A DNA stretch of 13,638 bases from Anaerolineae bacterium (GTDB lineage: Bacteria > Chloroflexota > Anaerolineae > Aggregatilineales > Aggregatilineaceae): assembly GCA_016929355.1 (NCBI GenBank), contig JAFGJA010000110.1, positions 1-13,638 on the forward strand, in the 5' to 3' direction. The position numbers and the translations under genes are program-made. Below the pieces are notes generated by a model. The model was not told the DNA's origin, did no database searches, and worked only from the letters and a program-made list of their open reading frames with translations. Of the stretch, positions 1 to 6,458 are shown piece after piece; the first letter of the stretch is position 1, and every line of letters begins with the position of its first letter.

Positions 1-83
1 CGATGTCGCTGGTGTTATTCGTGTTCATCATCACGATCACCACCGTTCAGATGCGCGTCCTACGCAGCGATTGGGAGTACTGA
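1..83 (+). CDS. Carbohydrate ABC transporter permease, MalF/UgpA type (3' end only)
   Basis: This is the C-terminal end of a gene that begins before the window. The frame starting at base 3 encodes 26 residues and stops with TGA at 81-83. The visible part is a hydrophobic stretch (MSLVLFVFIITITTVQM) followed by the polar end RVLRSDWEY. A last membrane helix followed by a short R/D/Y-containing tail is typical of the first permease of CUT1 sugar importers (MalF, UgpA, LacF). The next gene is a MalG/UgpE-type permease starting one base after the stop, which is the usual MalF-MalG order and suggests translational coupling. Too little is present to name a substrate. The family call depends largely on the downstream partner. 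Confidence 0.7.
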   Translation, partial: MSLVLFVFIITITTVQMRVLRSDWEY

Positions 84-84
84 A

Positions 85-954
85 ATGATCGAGATAACTC
101 ATCCCCGCATAACCCTGCGCAAAGTTTTACCAAAATCTGTCAATATGGGCCTGGTTTACACGGTTTTGATCATGGGCTGTATCATCACCCTGGTCCCGTT
201 CATCTGGACGGTGCTGGCCTCGTTCAAAACACACCAGGAGATCATCGACCCAACCAGCCAATCGCTCTTGCCGCATGAGTTCACCACCGAAAATTACGAC
301 ACCATCCTCAATGATGAGGAATTACCGCTCGAACGTTTTTATTTCAACAGTACGTTTATTGCAGTCAGTAATGTTATTTTGCTCACCTTTTCCAGTTCGC
401 TCTGGGGGTTCGTCTTTGCCAAATACCATTTTCGCTATAAGCGGTGGTTATTTGCCTACATCATGGCAACCATGATGATTCCGTCGCAAGCCACGCTGAT
501 TCCATCCTACCTGATTCTGTTGAAATTCGACCTGACCAATAAATTATTGGGGTTGGTAGCGCTGGCCTGGTTCGATGCCTTCGGTATTTTCCTGATGCGC
601 CAATTTATCAAAAGCATCCCCGACGAACTGCTCGACGCGGCGCGGATCGATGGCGCGTCCGAATGGGGCATTTACCGGCGGATCGTGCTGCCGCAGCTTG
701 GTCCGATCATGGCGACCTATGCCTTGCTGGTGTTTATGGGGAGCTGGAATGCGTATTTGTTCCCGCTAATTATTCTGCGTGATGTCGATGTGCGCACGCT
801 GCCCGTGATTCTGACGTGGTATAACGATAGACACACCGCAGACTTGGGCTTACAAATGGCGGCCTCTGTGCTGATCGTAATGCCCATTTTGCTGGTGTAC
901 ATTATGCTGCAAAAGTGGGTCGTGCGCGGCTTCACGCTGTCGGGATTCAAATAG
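85..954 (+). CDS. Carbohydrate ABC transporter permease, MalG/UgpE type (CUT1 family)
   Basis: Inner-membrane subunit of a sugar ABC importer; 289 residues, a normal length for MalG-type permeases. An N-terminal membrane helix lies at about residues 22-45, followed by further hydrophobic segments around 91-112, 121-145, 153-172, 205-225 and 255-280. The cytoplasmic EAA loop that contacts the ATPase is clear at about residues 180-203: DELLDAARIDGAS, then IYRRIVLPQLGP, with the conserved DGA and LP. The C-terminus GFTLSGFK resembles the conserved KG-rich end of MalG/UgpE proteins. It starts one base after the stop of the preceding permease. No binding protein or ATPase for this system is visible; CUT1 operons often lack their own ATPase and share an MsmX/MsmK-type subunit. 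The substrate cannot be read from the sequence. Confidence 0.93.
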   Translation: MIEITHPRITLRKVLPKSVNMGLVYTVLIMGCIITLVPFIWTVLASFKTHQEIIDPTSQSLLPHEFTTENYDTILNDEELPLERFYFNSTFIAVSNVILLTFSSSLWGFVFAKYHFRYKRWLFAYIMATMMIPSQATLIPSYLILLKFDLTNKLLGLVALAWFDAFGIFLMRQFIKSIPDELLDAARIDGASEWGIYRRIVLPQLGPIMATYALLVFMGSWNAYLFPLIILRDVDVRTLPVILTWYNDRHTADLGLQMAASVLIVMPILLVYIMLQKWVVRGFTLSGFK

Positions 955-1005
955 TGATCTCAATGATCAAGCGAATCATCATGGGCCGGTTGGTGAGTAG
1001 GCTGA

Positions 1006-1032
1006 TTTGGGCCAGACCATCACTGGCCCAGA
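1006..1032. terminator. Stem-loop between convergent genes, possible bidirectional terminator
   Basis: TGGGCCAG at 1008-1015 and CTGGCCCA at 1023-1030 form a perfect 8-bp stem with a 7-nt loop; one T-G wobble and one T-A pair extend it to 1006-1032. It lies between the stop of the plus-strand permease (954) and the stop of the minus-strand PH-domain gene (1094), where a shared terminator would be expected. Neither strand has a clear T-run after the stem, so it is not a textbook intrinsic terminator. No gene is seen in 955-1093. Confidence 0.4.
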
Positions 1033-1093
1033 ATAAACCTGAACCTGAGCGCGATGAGTTCATCACTAATGATTACATCATCCAACGCCCGGA

Positions 1094-1483
1094 TTACACA
1101 TTTTTATCTTTGCCTGCCCCACCCTCCTCATCGTAAAATTCATCGATCATTTCGAAGACCTTCGAACGAAATTCTTCTGGATCGTCCACATTTTTCATAA
1201 CGATCTCCGTACCGCTCGATCCTGCCGTTTCAATGCGAATATCGCCATGTCCCAACATGCGGCGGATAATGCCGTAGCTGATCGAAATATCCTGCACTTG
1301 ATTAAGCGGAACCGCGCGTTCTTCCCGCGTAAACAAACCCGAATGACGCACAAGCGAGCGTTTCGTCAGCCCCAAATAGTTATTGCGCCACCACAATAAC
1401 CAGATTCCCAGGCTGAAAATCGCCTTGAACCAAAACTGTGGGCGGCGTCTGCTCTGGCGTCGAATCACAATTAGATCGTCCAT
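1094..1483 (-). CDS. Small membrane protein with bacterial PH domain (bPH_2/DUF304-like)
   Basis: This 129-residue protein has a basic N-terminus, one hydrophobic segment at about residues 17-32 (FWFKAIFSLGIWLLWW), and a cytoplasmic domain with the hallmarks of the YdbS/YdbT-type bacterial PH fold. These are YLGLTKRSLVRHSGLF at 36-51, the strand R56-x-V-P-L-x-Q-V-Q-D-I at about 56-66, then DIRIETAG at 81-88. It ends with an acidic, glycine-containing tail. The family is usually membrane-bound and of unknown or varied function. Full YdbS-like proteins have two N-terminal helices; only one is obvious here, so this is a short version. The start at 1483 is preceded on the minus strand by AGGAG at a slightly long spacing (about 10 nt). 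The gene is transcribed away from the GntR operon and shares the 1484-1618 intergenic region with it. No specific partner is apparent. Confidence 0.75.
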   Translation of the reverse strand: MDDLIVIRRQSRRRPQFWFKAIFSLGIWLLWWRNNYLGLTKRSLVRHSGLFTREERAVPLNQVQDISISYGIIRRMLGHGDIRIETAGSSGTEIVMKNVDDPEEFRSKVFEMIDEFYDEEGGAGKDKNV

Positions 1484-1550
1484 GTTTTGTTGGCTCCTAT
1501 TGATAGAAAACGCTGTTTAGAGTCTAGTGCATTTTTCAACGCAAGGAAAC

Positions 1551-1579
1551 TTGACATGCGCTGGCTTTTGGTATAGCAT
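1551..1579 (+). promoter_or_regulatory. Predicted sigma70-type promoter of the GntR-AnmK operon
   Basis: A perfect -35 hexamer TTGACA lies at 1551-1556. With the optimal 17-bp spacer the -10 is TAGCAT at 1574-1579 (four of six matches); an alternative is TATAGC at 1572-1577 with a 15-bp spacer. Either would start transcription close to 1585-1590, immediately at the 12-bp operator palindrome. Only the -35 is strong; the assignment relies on its position before the GTG start at 1619. Confidence 0.55.
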
Positions 1580-1587
1580 GGGCTATA
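1572..1587. promoter_or_regulatory. Inverted repeat TATAGC-N4-GCTATA overlapping the -10 region
   Basis: TATAGC at 1572-1577 and GCTATA at 1582-1587 form a perfect 6-bp dyad separated by ATGG. It overlaps the predicted -10 element and ends two bases before the 12-bp GntR-type palindrome. It could be a second binding site, for the same or another regulator, or a chance consequence of AT-rich promoter sequence. No known regulator consensus is recognised for it. Confidence 0.4.
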
Positions 1588-1588
1588 G

Positions 1589-1600
1589 TGGTATATACCA
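1589..1600. promoter_or_regulatory. Predicted GntR/HutC-family operator (perfect 12-bp palindrome)
   Basis: TGGTATATACCA is its own reverse complement. Its core GTATATAC fits the pattern reported for HutC-subfamily GntR regulators (GTMTAKAC) and shares the TGG...CCA flanks of NagR/YvoA and DasR sites (TGGTCTAGACCA type). It lies between the predicted promoter and the GTG start of a NagR/DasR-like regulator at 1619, at or just after the expected transcription start. That placement suits repression by occlusion or road-block and implies autoregulation of the whole operon. Assignment to this regulator is inference from family and position. Confidence 0.72.
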
Positions 1601-1618
1601 TGTTTAAGGGGCTAACCA

Positions 1619-2368
1619 GTGTCTTTGCAACATGATTCAGCCATTCCACTTTATATCCAAATCAAAACGCTGCTGCAAACACAGATCGAGGACGGGCTGT
1701 TCACGGTTGGATCGCGGCTGCCTTCCGAGCGCGAACTGGCGGAACGGTATGCCGTGAGCCGGATGACCGCACGCCAGGCGCTGCGATTGCTCGCGCAAGA
1801 AGGGCTGACGCATACGCGCGTGGGCAAAGGTACGTTTGTCAGCGCGCCCAAGATCGACCAGGAATTACGCGCGCTGACCAGTTTTAGCGAAGACATCCGT
1901 CAGCGCGGTTTAACGCCCAGCAGCCGCTTGCTAACCGCCGCCGTCCGTCTGGTTGATGAACTGATGGCGAAACGCTTGCGCATTGATCCGGGATCGGAAA
2001 TCGTTGTGTTGAGCCGGGTCCGGTTAGCCGACGATCAACCGTTAGCGTTAGAAACTACCCATTTGCCGCACCATCTTTGTCCCCAATTGCTGAATCGCTA
2101 CGATTTCAACCGGGAGTCGCTTTACCAGGTGCTGCGACGTGATTATGGTCTGGCGTTAGTCTGGGCCGATCAACTGATCGAAACGCGCTTGCCCAAACCG
2201 GATGAATGTGATGCGCTCAAATTGGATAAATCGATCCCGGTTATGAAGTTTACGCGCGTGACCTATAACGAACAGGATCACCCGGTTGAGTTTGTGCGCT
2301 CCGTCTATCGCGGCGATCAATACCAACTGCGCGTCATTCTGCATTATTCGGAGCATCAAGTGCGCTAG
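1619..2368 (+). CDS. GntR-family transcriptional regulator, HutC subfamily (NagR/DasR/YvoA-like)
   Basis: This 249-residue protein has an N-terminal winged helix-turn-helix (about 8-75) and a C-terminal UTRA ligand-binding domain (about 85-245), the normal size and order for HutC-type regulators. The DNA-binding part shows RLPSERELAERYAVSRMTAR at 33-52 and the wing VGKGTFV at 68-74. The UTRA part begins with TSFSEDIRQRGLTPSS at 87-102 and contains LALETTHLP at 142-150 and RSVYRGDQYQ at 227-236. These signatures closely resemble NagR/YvoA and DasR, which bind glucosamine-6-phosphate or GlcNAc-6-phosphate. The GTG start at 1619 is preceded by AAGGGG with suitable spacing. A matching operator palindrome lies at 1589-1600. 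The GNAT gene follows after 9 bp, so it heads an operon that ends with anmK. A repressor responding to an amino-sugar phosphate, possibly MurNAc-6-phosphate, is inferred; the exact effector is unknown. Confidence 0.9.
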   Translation: MSLQHDSAIPLYIQIKTLLQTQIEDGLFTVGSRLPSERELAERYAVSRMTARQALRLLAQEGLTHTRVGKGTFVSAPKIDQELRALTSFSEDIRQRGLTPSSRLLTAAVRLVDELMAKRLRIDPGSEIVVLSRVRLADDQPLALETTHLPHHLCPQLLNRYDFNRESLYQVLRRDYGLALVWADQLIETRLPKPDECDALKLDKSIPVMKFTRVTYNEQDHPVEFVRSVYRGDQYQLRVILHYSEHQVR

Positions 2369-2377
2369 GAACCGGCG

Positions 2378-2863
2378 ATGGCAGATGTCGTAATCCGTCC
2401 CATGATCCAGGCCGACCTGCCGCGCGTTGTCGACTGGCTGGTGCAGACACCGCTAGGGCAGCGCTATCTCTTCCAGGCCGATCACATTCGACACAGCCTG
2501 GAAACTGGTTTGCAGCAAACCGACACGCTGTTAGTAGCGGATACTGACCGGGCAGGGGGGCAGGCGTGCGGCCTGATCTGGTGCTTACCTAAAGGTGCAT
2601 TCGGACGCAGCGCGTATGTGCGTTTGATCGCGGTGCGCGAGGATCACACCGGGCACGGTATCGGCGCGGCTCTCTTGCAGCAGGCCGAACAGGTGCTTGT
2701 TGCCTCGTCGCCCGATCTATTCTTGCTGGTGTCCGATTTCAACACAGCGGCCCAGCGTTTTTACCAGCGCATGGGCTACCAGCAGCTTGGCGCGATTCCG
2801 GGTTACGTGTTGGCTGATGTCACCGAACTGATTTATTGGAAGCGATTACAACCCTCAACTTAG
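2378..2863 (+). CDS. GNAT-family N-acetyltransferase
   Basis: This 161-residue, single-domain acetyltransferase would use acetyl-CoA to acetylate an unknown amine. The acetyl-CoA-binding motif A is at about 82-104: RLIAVREDHTGHGIGAALLQ, with the G-x-G pyrophosphate loop as TGHGIG. Thr stands where the Q/R of the canonical Q/R-x-x-G-x-G/A is usual. Motif B is seen as FNTAAQRFYQRMGYQ at 121-135, with the N-x-x-A-x-x-F/Y-Y pattern. The start at 2378 has AGGA seven bases upstream and lies 9 bp after the regulator stop, so it is probably co-transcribed. Its position between a GlcNAc-type regulator and a transporter/AnmK set suggests an amino-sugar or peptide-amine substrate, for example re-N-acetylation of a cell-wall sugar, but nothing in the sequence fixes this. 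It could equally be a protective acetyltransferase. Confidence 0.88.
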   Translation: MADVVIRPMIQADLPRVVDWLVQTPLGQRYLFQADHIRHSLETGLQQTDTLLVADTDRAGGQACGLIWCLPKGAFGRSAYVRLIAVREDHTGHGIGAALLQQAEQVLVASSPDLFLLVSDFNTAAQRFYQRMGYQQLGAIPGYVLADVTELIYWKRLQPST

Positions 2864-2893
2864 GATATTTTAACCACGCCATAAGGAACCAAC

Positions 2894-2932
2894 AAGGAGG
2901 TGTTGCGCATAATTCAGTTTGATCCACCCCTT
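2894..2932 (+). promoter_or_regulatory. Perfect Shine-Dalgarno without a well-placed start codon, able to pair with CACCCCTT downstream
   Basis: AAGGAGGTG at 2894-2902 is fully complementary to the anti-SD tail of 16S rRNA, but no ATG or GTG follows at 5-10 nt. The binding-protein gene starts at 2967 with its own SD (AGAGAGGG, about 2953-2960). CACCCCTT at 2925-2932 can pair with AAGGAGGTG with one bulged A, giving a hairpin with a 22-nt loop that would hide the orphan SD. Two further Ts follow the 3' arm, so a weak attenuator is also possible. It lies in the 103-bp gap between the GNAT and binding-protein genes. Confidence 0.35.
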
Positions 2933-2966
2933 TTGCATGTTGTGAATTTTTTAGAGAGGGAAAAAC

Positions 2967-4487
2967 ATGTCTAAAGCAATTCGTATTTTGATTATTGTAA
3001 CCACCATCGTGATGGCGCTGGGTGTTATCGCTCCGGCGGCGGCGCAGGATGATAACGTCCTGATCTGGGCGCGCGAAGTGGACGCACAAGGGCTTGATCC
3101 GCACACGCAAACGGCGTTTTCGTCGCTGCGTCTGCTCGACCTGGTGTATGAACCGTTGGTTCGTACCGACGCTGATCTGAACGTGATCCCGGCGCTGGCC
3201 GAAAGTTGGGCCTTTTCCGATGATGGACTGCAACTTACCTTTAATTTGCGCCAGGGCGTAACCTTTCATGACGGTTCTGACTTCACTTCAGCCGATGTCG
3301 TGGCCTCATTGAATCGGGTGCTGGATGAAGCAACCGGCTCCGCCGCACGCAGCCAACTGCTCACCATCGAGTCGATTGAAGCTCCCGATGATTACACCGT
3401 TGTGCTTAATCTGACTCTGGCTGATGTGCCGCTTGTTGCCGCCTTGTCATCGGTTAATCTGGTGATCCTGTCTTCGGATGTGATCGAAAATGGCGATCCC
3501 ACCGTCGATGTTATTGGGACCGGTCCGTTTGTGCTGGATAGCTGGGAACCGGAACAAAAGACGATCCTGTCGGCCAATGCTGATTATTGGGGCGACGGTC
3601 CGTATCTGGATGGTATCGAAATTCGCATCATCCCCGAAGAAGCCAGCATCATGGCGGCGCTGCGCGCGGGTGAAGTTGACTTTGCGCTGCTCAACGACCC
3701 CTTGATTGCAACGCTGTTAGTGGGTGAAGATGACATCGTGCTCCACCGCACCCCGGATATTTCCTACCATGTGCTGCAACTGCGCGCGGCGGTTGAACCC
3801 CTGGACAAGCTCGAAGTGCGGCAGGCGATCTCCTGCGCGATTGACCGTCAGGCAGTGGTCGATGTCGCGGCATTGGGCGAAGGTCAGGTTACGGGACCGC
3901 TCACCATGCCCGCCTATCAGGTTCCGCTCGATGAATTGTTCTGCTACGAGCAGAATTTGGACCTCGCCCGCGAACTGATGGCCGCCGCCGGGTTGGAAGA
4001 AGGCTTTACGCTGTCCGTGATCGTGGCGCAGGATGAACCGCCCACCGCGCTTTCCGAGGCGCAGGTGATCCAGGATCAACTGAAAGAGATCAACATCAAT
4101 GTTGAGATCGAATCGCTCGAACTCGGCACTTACGTAGATCGCTGGTTGGCGGCGGACTTCACGGCGGCGATTGCCCTCAACGGTGGACGCCCCGATCCGT
4201 ATCCCATGTACAACCGTTATTGGCAGTATGATGCACGTTTCGCTGAAGTTGCGGGTTACGTGGATGATACGCTGGATGAACTGATGAAGGCCGGACAGGT
4301 TGAAACCGATCCCGCAGCCCGGTATGAAATTTTCGCCCAATTCCAGCGCCATCTGGCCGAAACGTCGCCCTGGATTTGGCTCTATGCCGGCTACAACTAC
4401 TCGGCGCATCGTTCATATGTGACCGACTTCACGCCGACTCCCACCGGGTATTTCTTCTATCTAAGCCAGACGAAGATGAATCGCTAG
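2967..4487 (+). CDS. Extracellular substrate-binding protein, family 5 (Dpp/Opp/MppA type)
   Basis: This 506-residue secreted binding protein of a peptide-class ABC importer delivers ligand to the permeases encoded downstream. Residues 1-26 form a Sec signal peptide: basic MSKAIR, a hydrophobic core, then APAAA before a likely cut ahead of QDDN. No lipobox cysteine is present, unlike many Gram-positive binding proteins. The mature part carries the SBP_bac_5 hallmarks: LDPHTQ, VYEPLVRTDADLNVIPALAESW, the LRQGVTFHDGSDFTSADVV region, and GTGPFVLDSW. Length is normal for the family, which binds oligopeptides, nickel, some oligosaccharides and, for MppA/YepA-like members, cell-wall peptides. SD AGAGAGGG precedes the ATG. 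It lies inside the gntR-anmK operon, so a muropeptide or anhydro-muropeptide ligand is a reasonable inference, but the pocket cannot be judged by eye. Confidence 0.92.
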   Translation: MSKAIRILIIVTTIVMALGVIAPAAAQDDNVLIWAREVDAQGLDPHTQTAFSSLRLLDLVYEPLVRTDADLNVIPALAESWAFSDDGLQLTFNLRQGVTFHDGSDFTSADVVASLNRVLDEATGSAARSQLLTIESIEAPDDYTVVLNLTLADVPLVAALSSVNLVILSSDVIENGDPTVDVIGTGPFVLDSWEPEQKTILSANADYWGDGPYLDGIEIRIIPEEASIMAALRAGEVDFALLNDPLIATLLVGEDDIVLHRTPDISYHVLQLRAAVEPLDKLEVRQAISCAIDRQAVVDVAALGEGQVTGPLTMPAYQVPLDELFCYEQNLDLARELMAAAGLEEGFTLSVIVAQDEPPTALSEAQVIQDQLKEININVEIESLELGTYVDRWLAADFTAAIALNGGRPDPYPMYNRYWQYDARFAEVAGYVDDTLDELMKAGQVETDPAARYEIFAQFQRHLAETSPWIWLYAGYNYSAHRSYVTDFTPTPTGYFFYLSQTKMNR

Positions 4488-4519
4488 GAGTACCCCACTC
4501 TATAAGCAATCTCCGTTGC

Positions 4520-4552
4520 CCCCCTCTCCATATATTACGTATGGAGAGGGGG
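4520..4552. repeat. 13-bp perfect inverted repeat, REP-like palindrome or attenuator
   Basis: CCCCCTCTCCATA at 4520-4532 and TATGGAGAGGGGG at 4540-4552 form a perfect 13-bp stem with a 7-nt loop (TATTACG). It sits in the 105-bp gap between the binding-protein gene and the first permease. No T-run follows (GAAGTCGGG instead), so it is not a standard terminator. It could stabilise the upstream mRNA end or reduce read-through, giving more binding protein than permease. C-tract/G-tract palindromes of this form occur as dispersed intergenic repeats in several Chloroflexota and other bacteria, so a mobile REP-type element is also possible. Only one copy is seen in this window. Confidence 0.7.
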
Positions 4553-4592
4553 AAGTCGGGTTAGGCAAATTTCCGTATTTAAGGATGCAACT

Positions 4593-5558
4593 GTGCTGCG
4601 CTATTTGATACAACGATTCATCGCCGTAATCCCTATCTTAATCGGCGTTTCGCTGCTGGTGTTTTTTGCCATTCGGTTGGTTCCCGGCGATGCGATCACG
4701 ACCATGCTGGGCACTGAAGCCGGTATGCTGACCGATACGCAGCGTGCGGCGCTCGAACGCTACTTTGGACTTGATAAACCGGCGGGCGTGCAGTATGTCA
4801 ACTGGTTAGGGGATGTCGTCCAGGGCGATCTAGGCTACTCGGTGCGGCACGGCAAACCGGTATTAGACCTGATTCTAGACCGCTTTCCGGTCACAGTGGA
4901 ACTCGCGATCATGTCGCTGGTCATCGCGTTGGTGATTGGCATCTCAATTGGCACGCTGTCCGCCGTGATGCACAACTCCCTGATCGATTTAGGGGGGCGT
5001 TTATTCGCTTTGATCGGTCTGGCCGCGCCCAATTTTTTGATCGGCACATTGCTGATCTACGTGTTATCCGTTTATTTCGGCATTCTGCCCAACGCGGGGA
5101 ATTATGTCGAACTGAACGAAGACCCGGTTGAAAACTTCAACCAACTGATTTTCCCGGCGCTGACCCTGGGTTTTTCGTTCTCCGCGTCGGTGATGCGCAC
5201 GACGCGCTCCGCCATGCTCGAAGTGTTGGGCGAAGATTATGTCCGCACCGCACACAGCAAAGGTTTGCGCCCGCGCACCGTGATTTTCCGCCATGCGCTG
5301 CGTAACGCTATGATCCCGGTGGTGACGTTAGCCGGAGTCGAGTTGGGCTATCTGCTGGGTGGATCGGTGATCGTGGAGAACATTTTCGCGCTGCCCGGTC
5401 TTGGCCGATTGACACTGAACGCGATTTCGCAGCGTGACTACGCCTTGATTCAAGGGGCGACCCTGTTTATTGCGATCAATTTCGTCATTATCAATTTATT
5501 GGTTGATATGATTTACGCCGTTTTAGACCCGCGAATTTCTTATGCCAGCAAAAAATGA
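4593..5558 (+). CDS. Peptide-type ABC transporter permease, DppB/OppB family
   Basis: First transmembrane subunit of the importer served by the upstream family-5 binding protein; 321 residues, a normal length. The N-terminus MLRYLIQRFIAVIPILIGVS is the standard opening of DppB/OppB proteins, followed by RLVPGDAI at 28-35 and RAALERYFGLDKP at 51-63. Six membrane segments are expected, with clear ones at about 8-28, 101-125, 136-162, 185-200, 245-265 and 285-310. The ATPase-contacting EAA loop is at about 213-241, with GEDYVRTAHSKGL and FRHALRNAMIP. The C-terminus contains the typical LDPRI. The start codon is GTG at 4593, preceded by AAGGATG. The next permease gene begins inside the last codons, so the two are coupled. 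No DppD/DppF-type ATPase gene follows. Confidence 0.94.
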   Translation: MLRYLIQRFIAVIPILIGVSLLVFFAIRLVPGDAITTMLGTEAGMLTDTQRAALERYFGLDKPAGVQYVNWLGDVVQGDLGYSVRHGKPVLDLILDRFPVTVELAIMSLVIALVIGISIGTLSAVMHNSLIDLGGRLFALIGLAAPNFLIGTLLIYVLSVYFGILPNAGNYVELNEDPVENFNQLIFPALTLGFSFSASVMRTTRSAMLEVLGEDYVRTAHSKGLRPRTVIFRHALRNAMIPVVTLAGVELGYLLGGSVIVENIFALPGLGRLTLNAISQRDYALIQGATLFIAINFVIINLLVDMIYAVLDPRISYASKK

Positions 5559-6435
5559 TTTGCCTACCGTGAAAACGAAACCTGATTTCTCTAAAGAACC
5601 CAGCGTCCTGCGCCGCTTATTGCGGAATCGGAGCGGCACGGTGGGGCTGGTGATCATTATTTTTTACGTGTGTTTGGCGCTGCTGGGGGCGCTCGGCCAA
5701 ACGCCCTATTCCCCCATCGAACAGCACCGCATTGACCGCCTGCAAGCGCCCAGTTCGACTTATCGCCTGGGCACGGATCTGTTCGGGCGCGATATGCTCA
5801 GTCGCATCATGAAGGGCGCGACGAACTCGCTTTATGTGGCGTTTGCCTCCGTTGCCATCTCCGGTCTGCTCGGCACATTGATCGGGTCCGCTTCTGCGTA
5901 TATCGGCGGGCAGTTCGATAACATCGTCATGCGCCTCATGGACATTTTCTTCGCGTTCCCGGCGATCTTATTGGCACTGCTGATCGTGGTGGTCTTGGGG
6001 CGCGGCCTCGATAAGACGATCATTGCGATTGCGGTGGTCTACACGCCGATTTTTGCGCGGGTGGCGCGCGGACCGGTGCTGTCGGTCAAGGAAATGGAAT
6101 TTGTGACCTCGGCGCGCTGCGTTGGCATGAGCGATTTTCGTATCCTGTTCCGCCACGTCATGCCGAACACCCTCGCCCCGTTGATCGTGCAGATCAGTTT
6201 GGCGCTGTCCTGGTCGCTGCTGACCGAAGCCGGGTTGAGTTTTCTCGGTCTGGGCACGCAACCGCCGGAACCGTCCTGGGGTGTAATGCTCAGTGACAGC
6301 CAGGGTATTTCCGAGATTGCGCCCTGGTTGATGATCTATCCCGGTCTGGCGATCATGATGGGCGTGCTTGGCTTTAACCTGCTGGGCGACGGGCTGCGTG
6401 ACGTGCTCGATCCGCGTTTGAAGCGGTTGCGATAA
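5542..6435 (+). CDS. Peptide-type ABC transporter permease, DppC/OppC family
   Basis: Second transmembrane subunit of the same importer; 297 residues. A basic N-terminal region with RRLLRNRSGTVGL at 24-36 precedes the first membrane helix, as in DppC/OppC. The family signature YRLGTDLFGRDMLSRIMKGA is present at 74-93. The EAA loop lies at about 184-209, with EFVTSARCVGMSD and FRHVMPNTLAP. Near the end, LSFLGLGTQPPEPSWGVML and DGLRDVLDPRLK are highly characteristic. The gene overlaps the dppB-type gene by 17 bp and has no strong SD, so translation probably depends on ribosomes finishing the upstream gene. The next gene, anmK, begins 23 bp downstream instead of the two ATPase genes usual in Dpp/Opp operons. 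The importer must therefore borrow ATPases from elsewhere. Confidence 0.94.
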   Translation: MPAKNDLPTVKTKPDFSKEPSVLRRLLRNRSGTVGLVIIIFYVCLALLGALGQTPYSPIEQHRIDRLQAPSSTYRLGTDLFGRDMLSRIMKGATNSLYVAFASVAISGLLGTLIGSASAYIGGQFDNIVMRLMDIFFAFPAILLALLIVVVLGRGLDKTIIAIAVVYTPIFARVARGPVLSVKEMEFVTSARCVGMSDFRILFRHVMPNTLAPLIVQISLALSWSLLTEAGLSFLGLGTQPPEPSWGVMLSDSQGISEIAPWLMIYPGLAIMMGVLGFNLLGDGLRDVLDPRLKRLR

Positions 6436-6458
6436 TAACTATAGAACGGTGAAAATAT

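Noticed and set aside
915..1136. Plus-strand frame of 73 codons after the MalG-type permease
   Set aside because: Starts inside the permease gene, runs over the convergent PH-domain gene, has no SD and no recognisable features.
2903..2974. Possible 23-codon leader peptide starting at TTG 2903 and overlapping the binding-protein start
   Set aside because: The TTG is only two bases from the end of the SD, too close for initiation, and the peptide has no attenuator-like codon runs.
2820..3269. Minus-strand frame of 149 codons spanning the GNAT end and the binding-protein signal peptide
   Set aside because: Antisense to two real genes, product strongly basic and without motifs.
3717..4409. Long open minus-strand frame of 230 codons inside the binding-protein gene
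   Set aside because: It is antisense to a clearly conserved family-5 binding protein, has no recognisable domain and no SD; the opposite frame stays open because of the codon use of the real gene.
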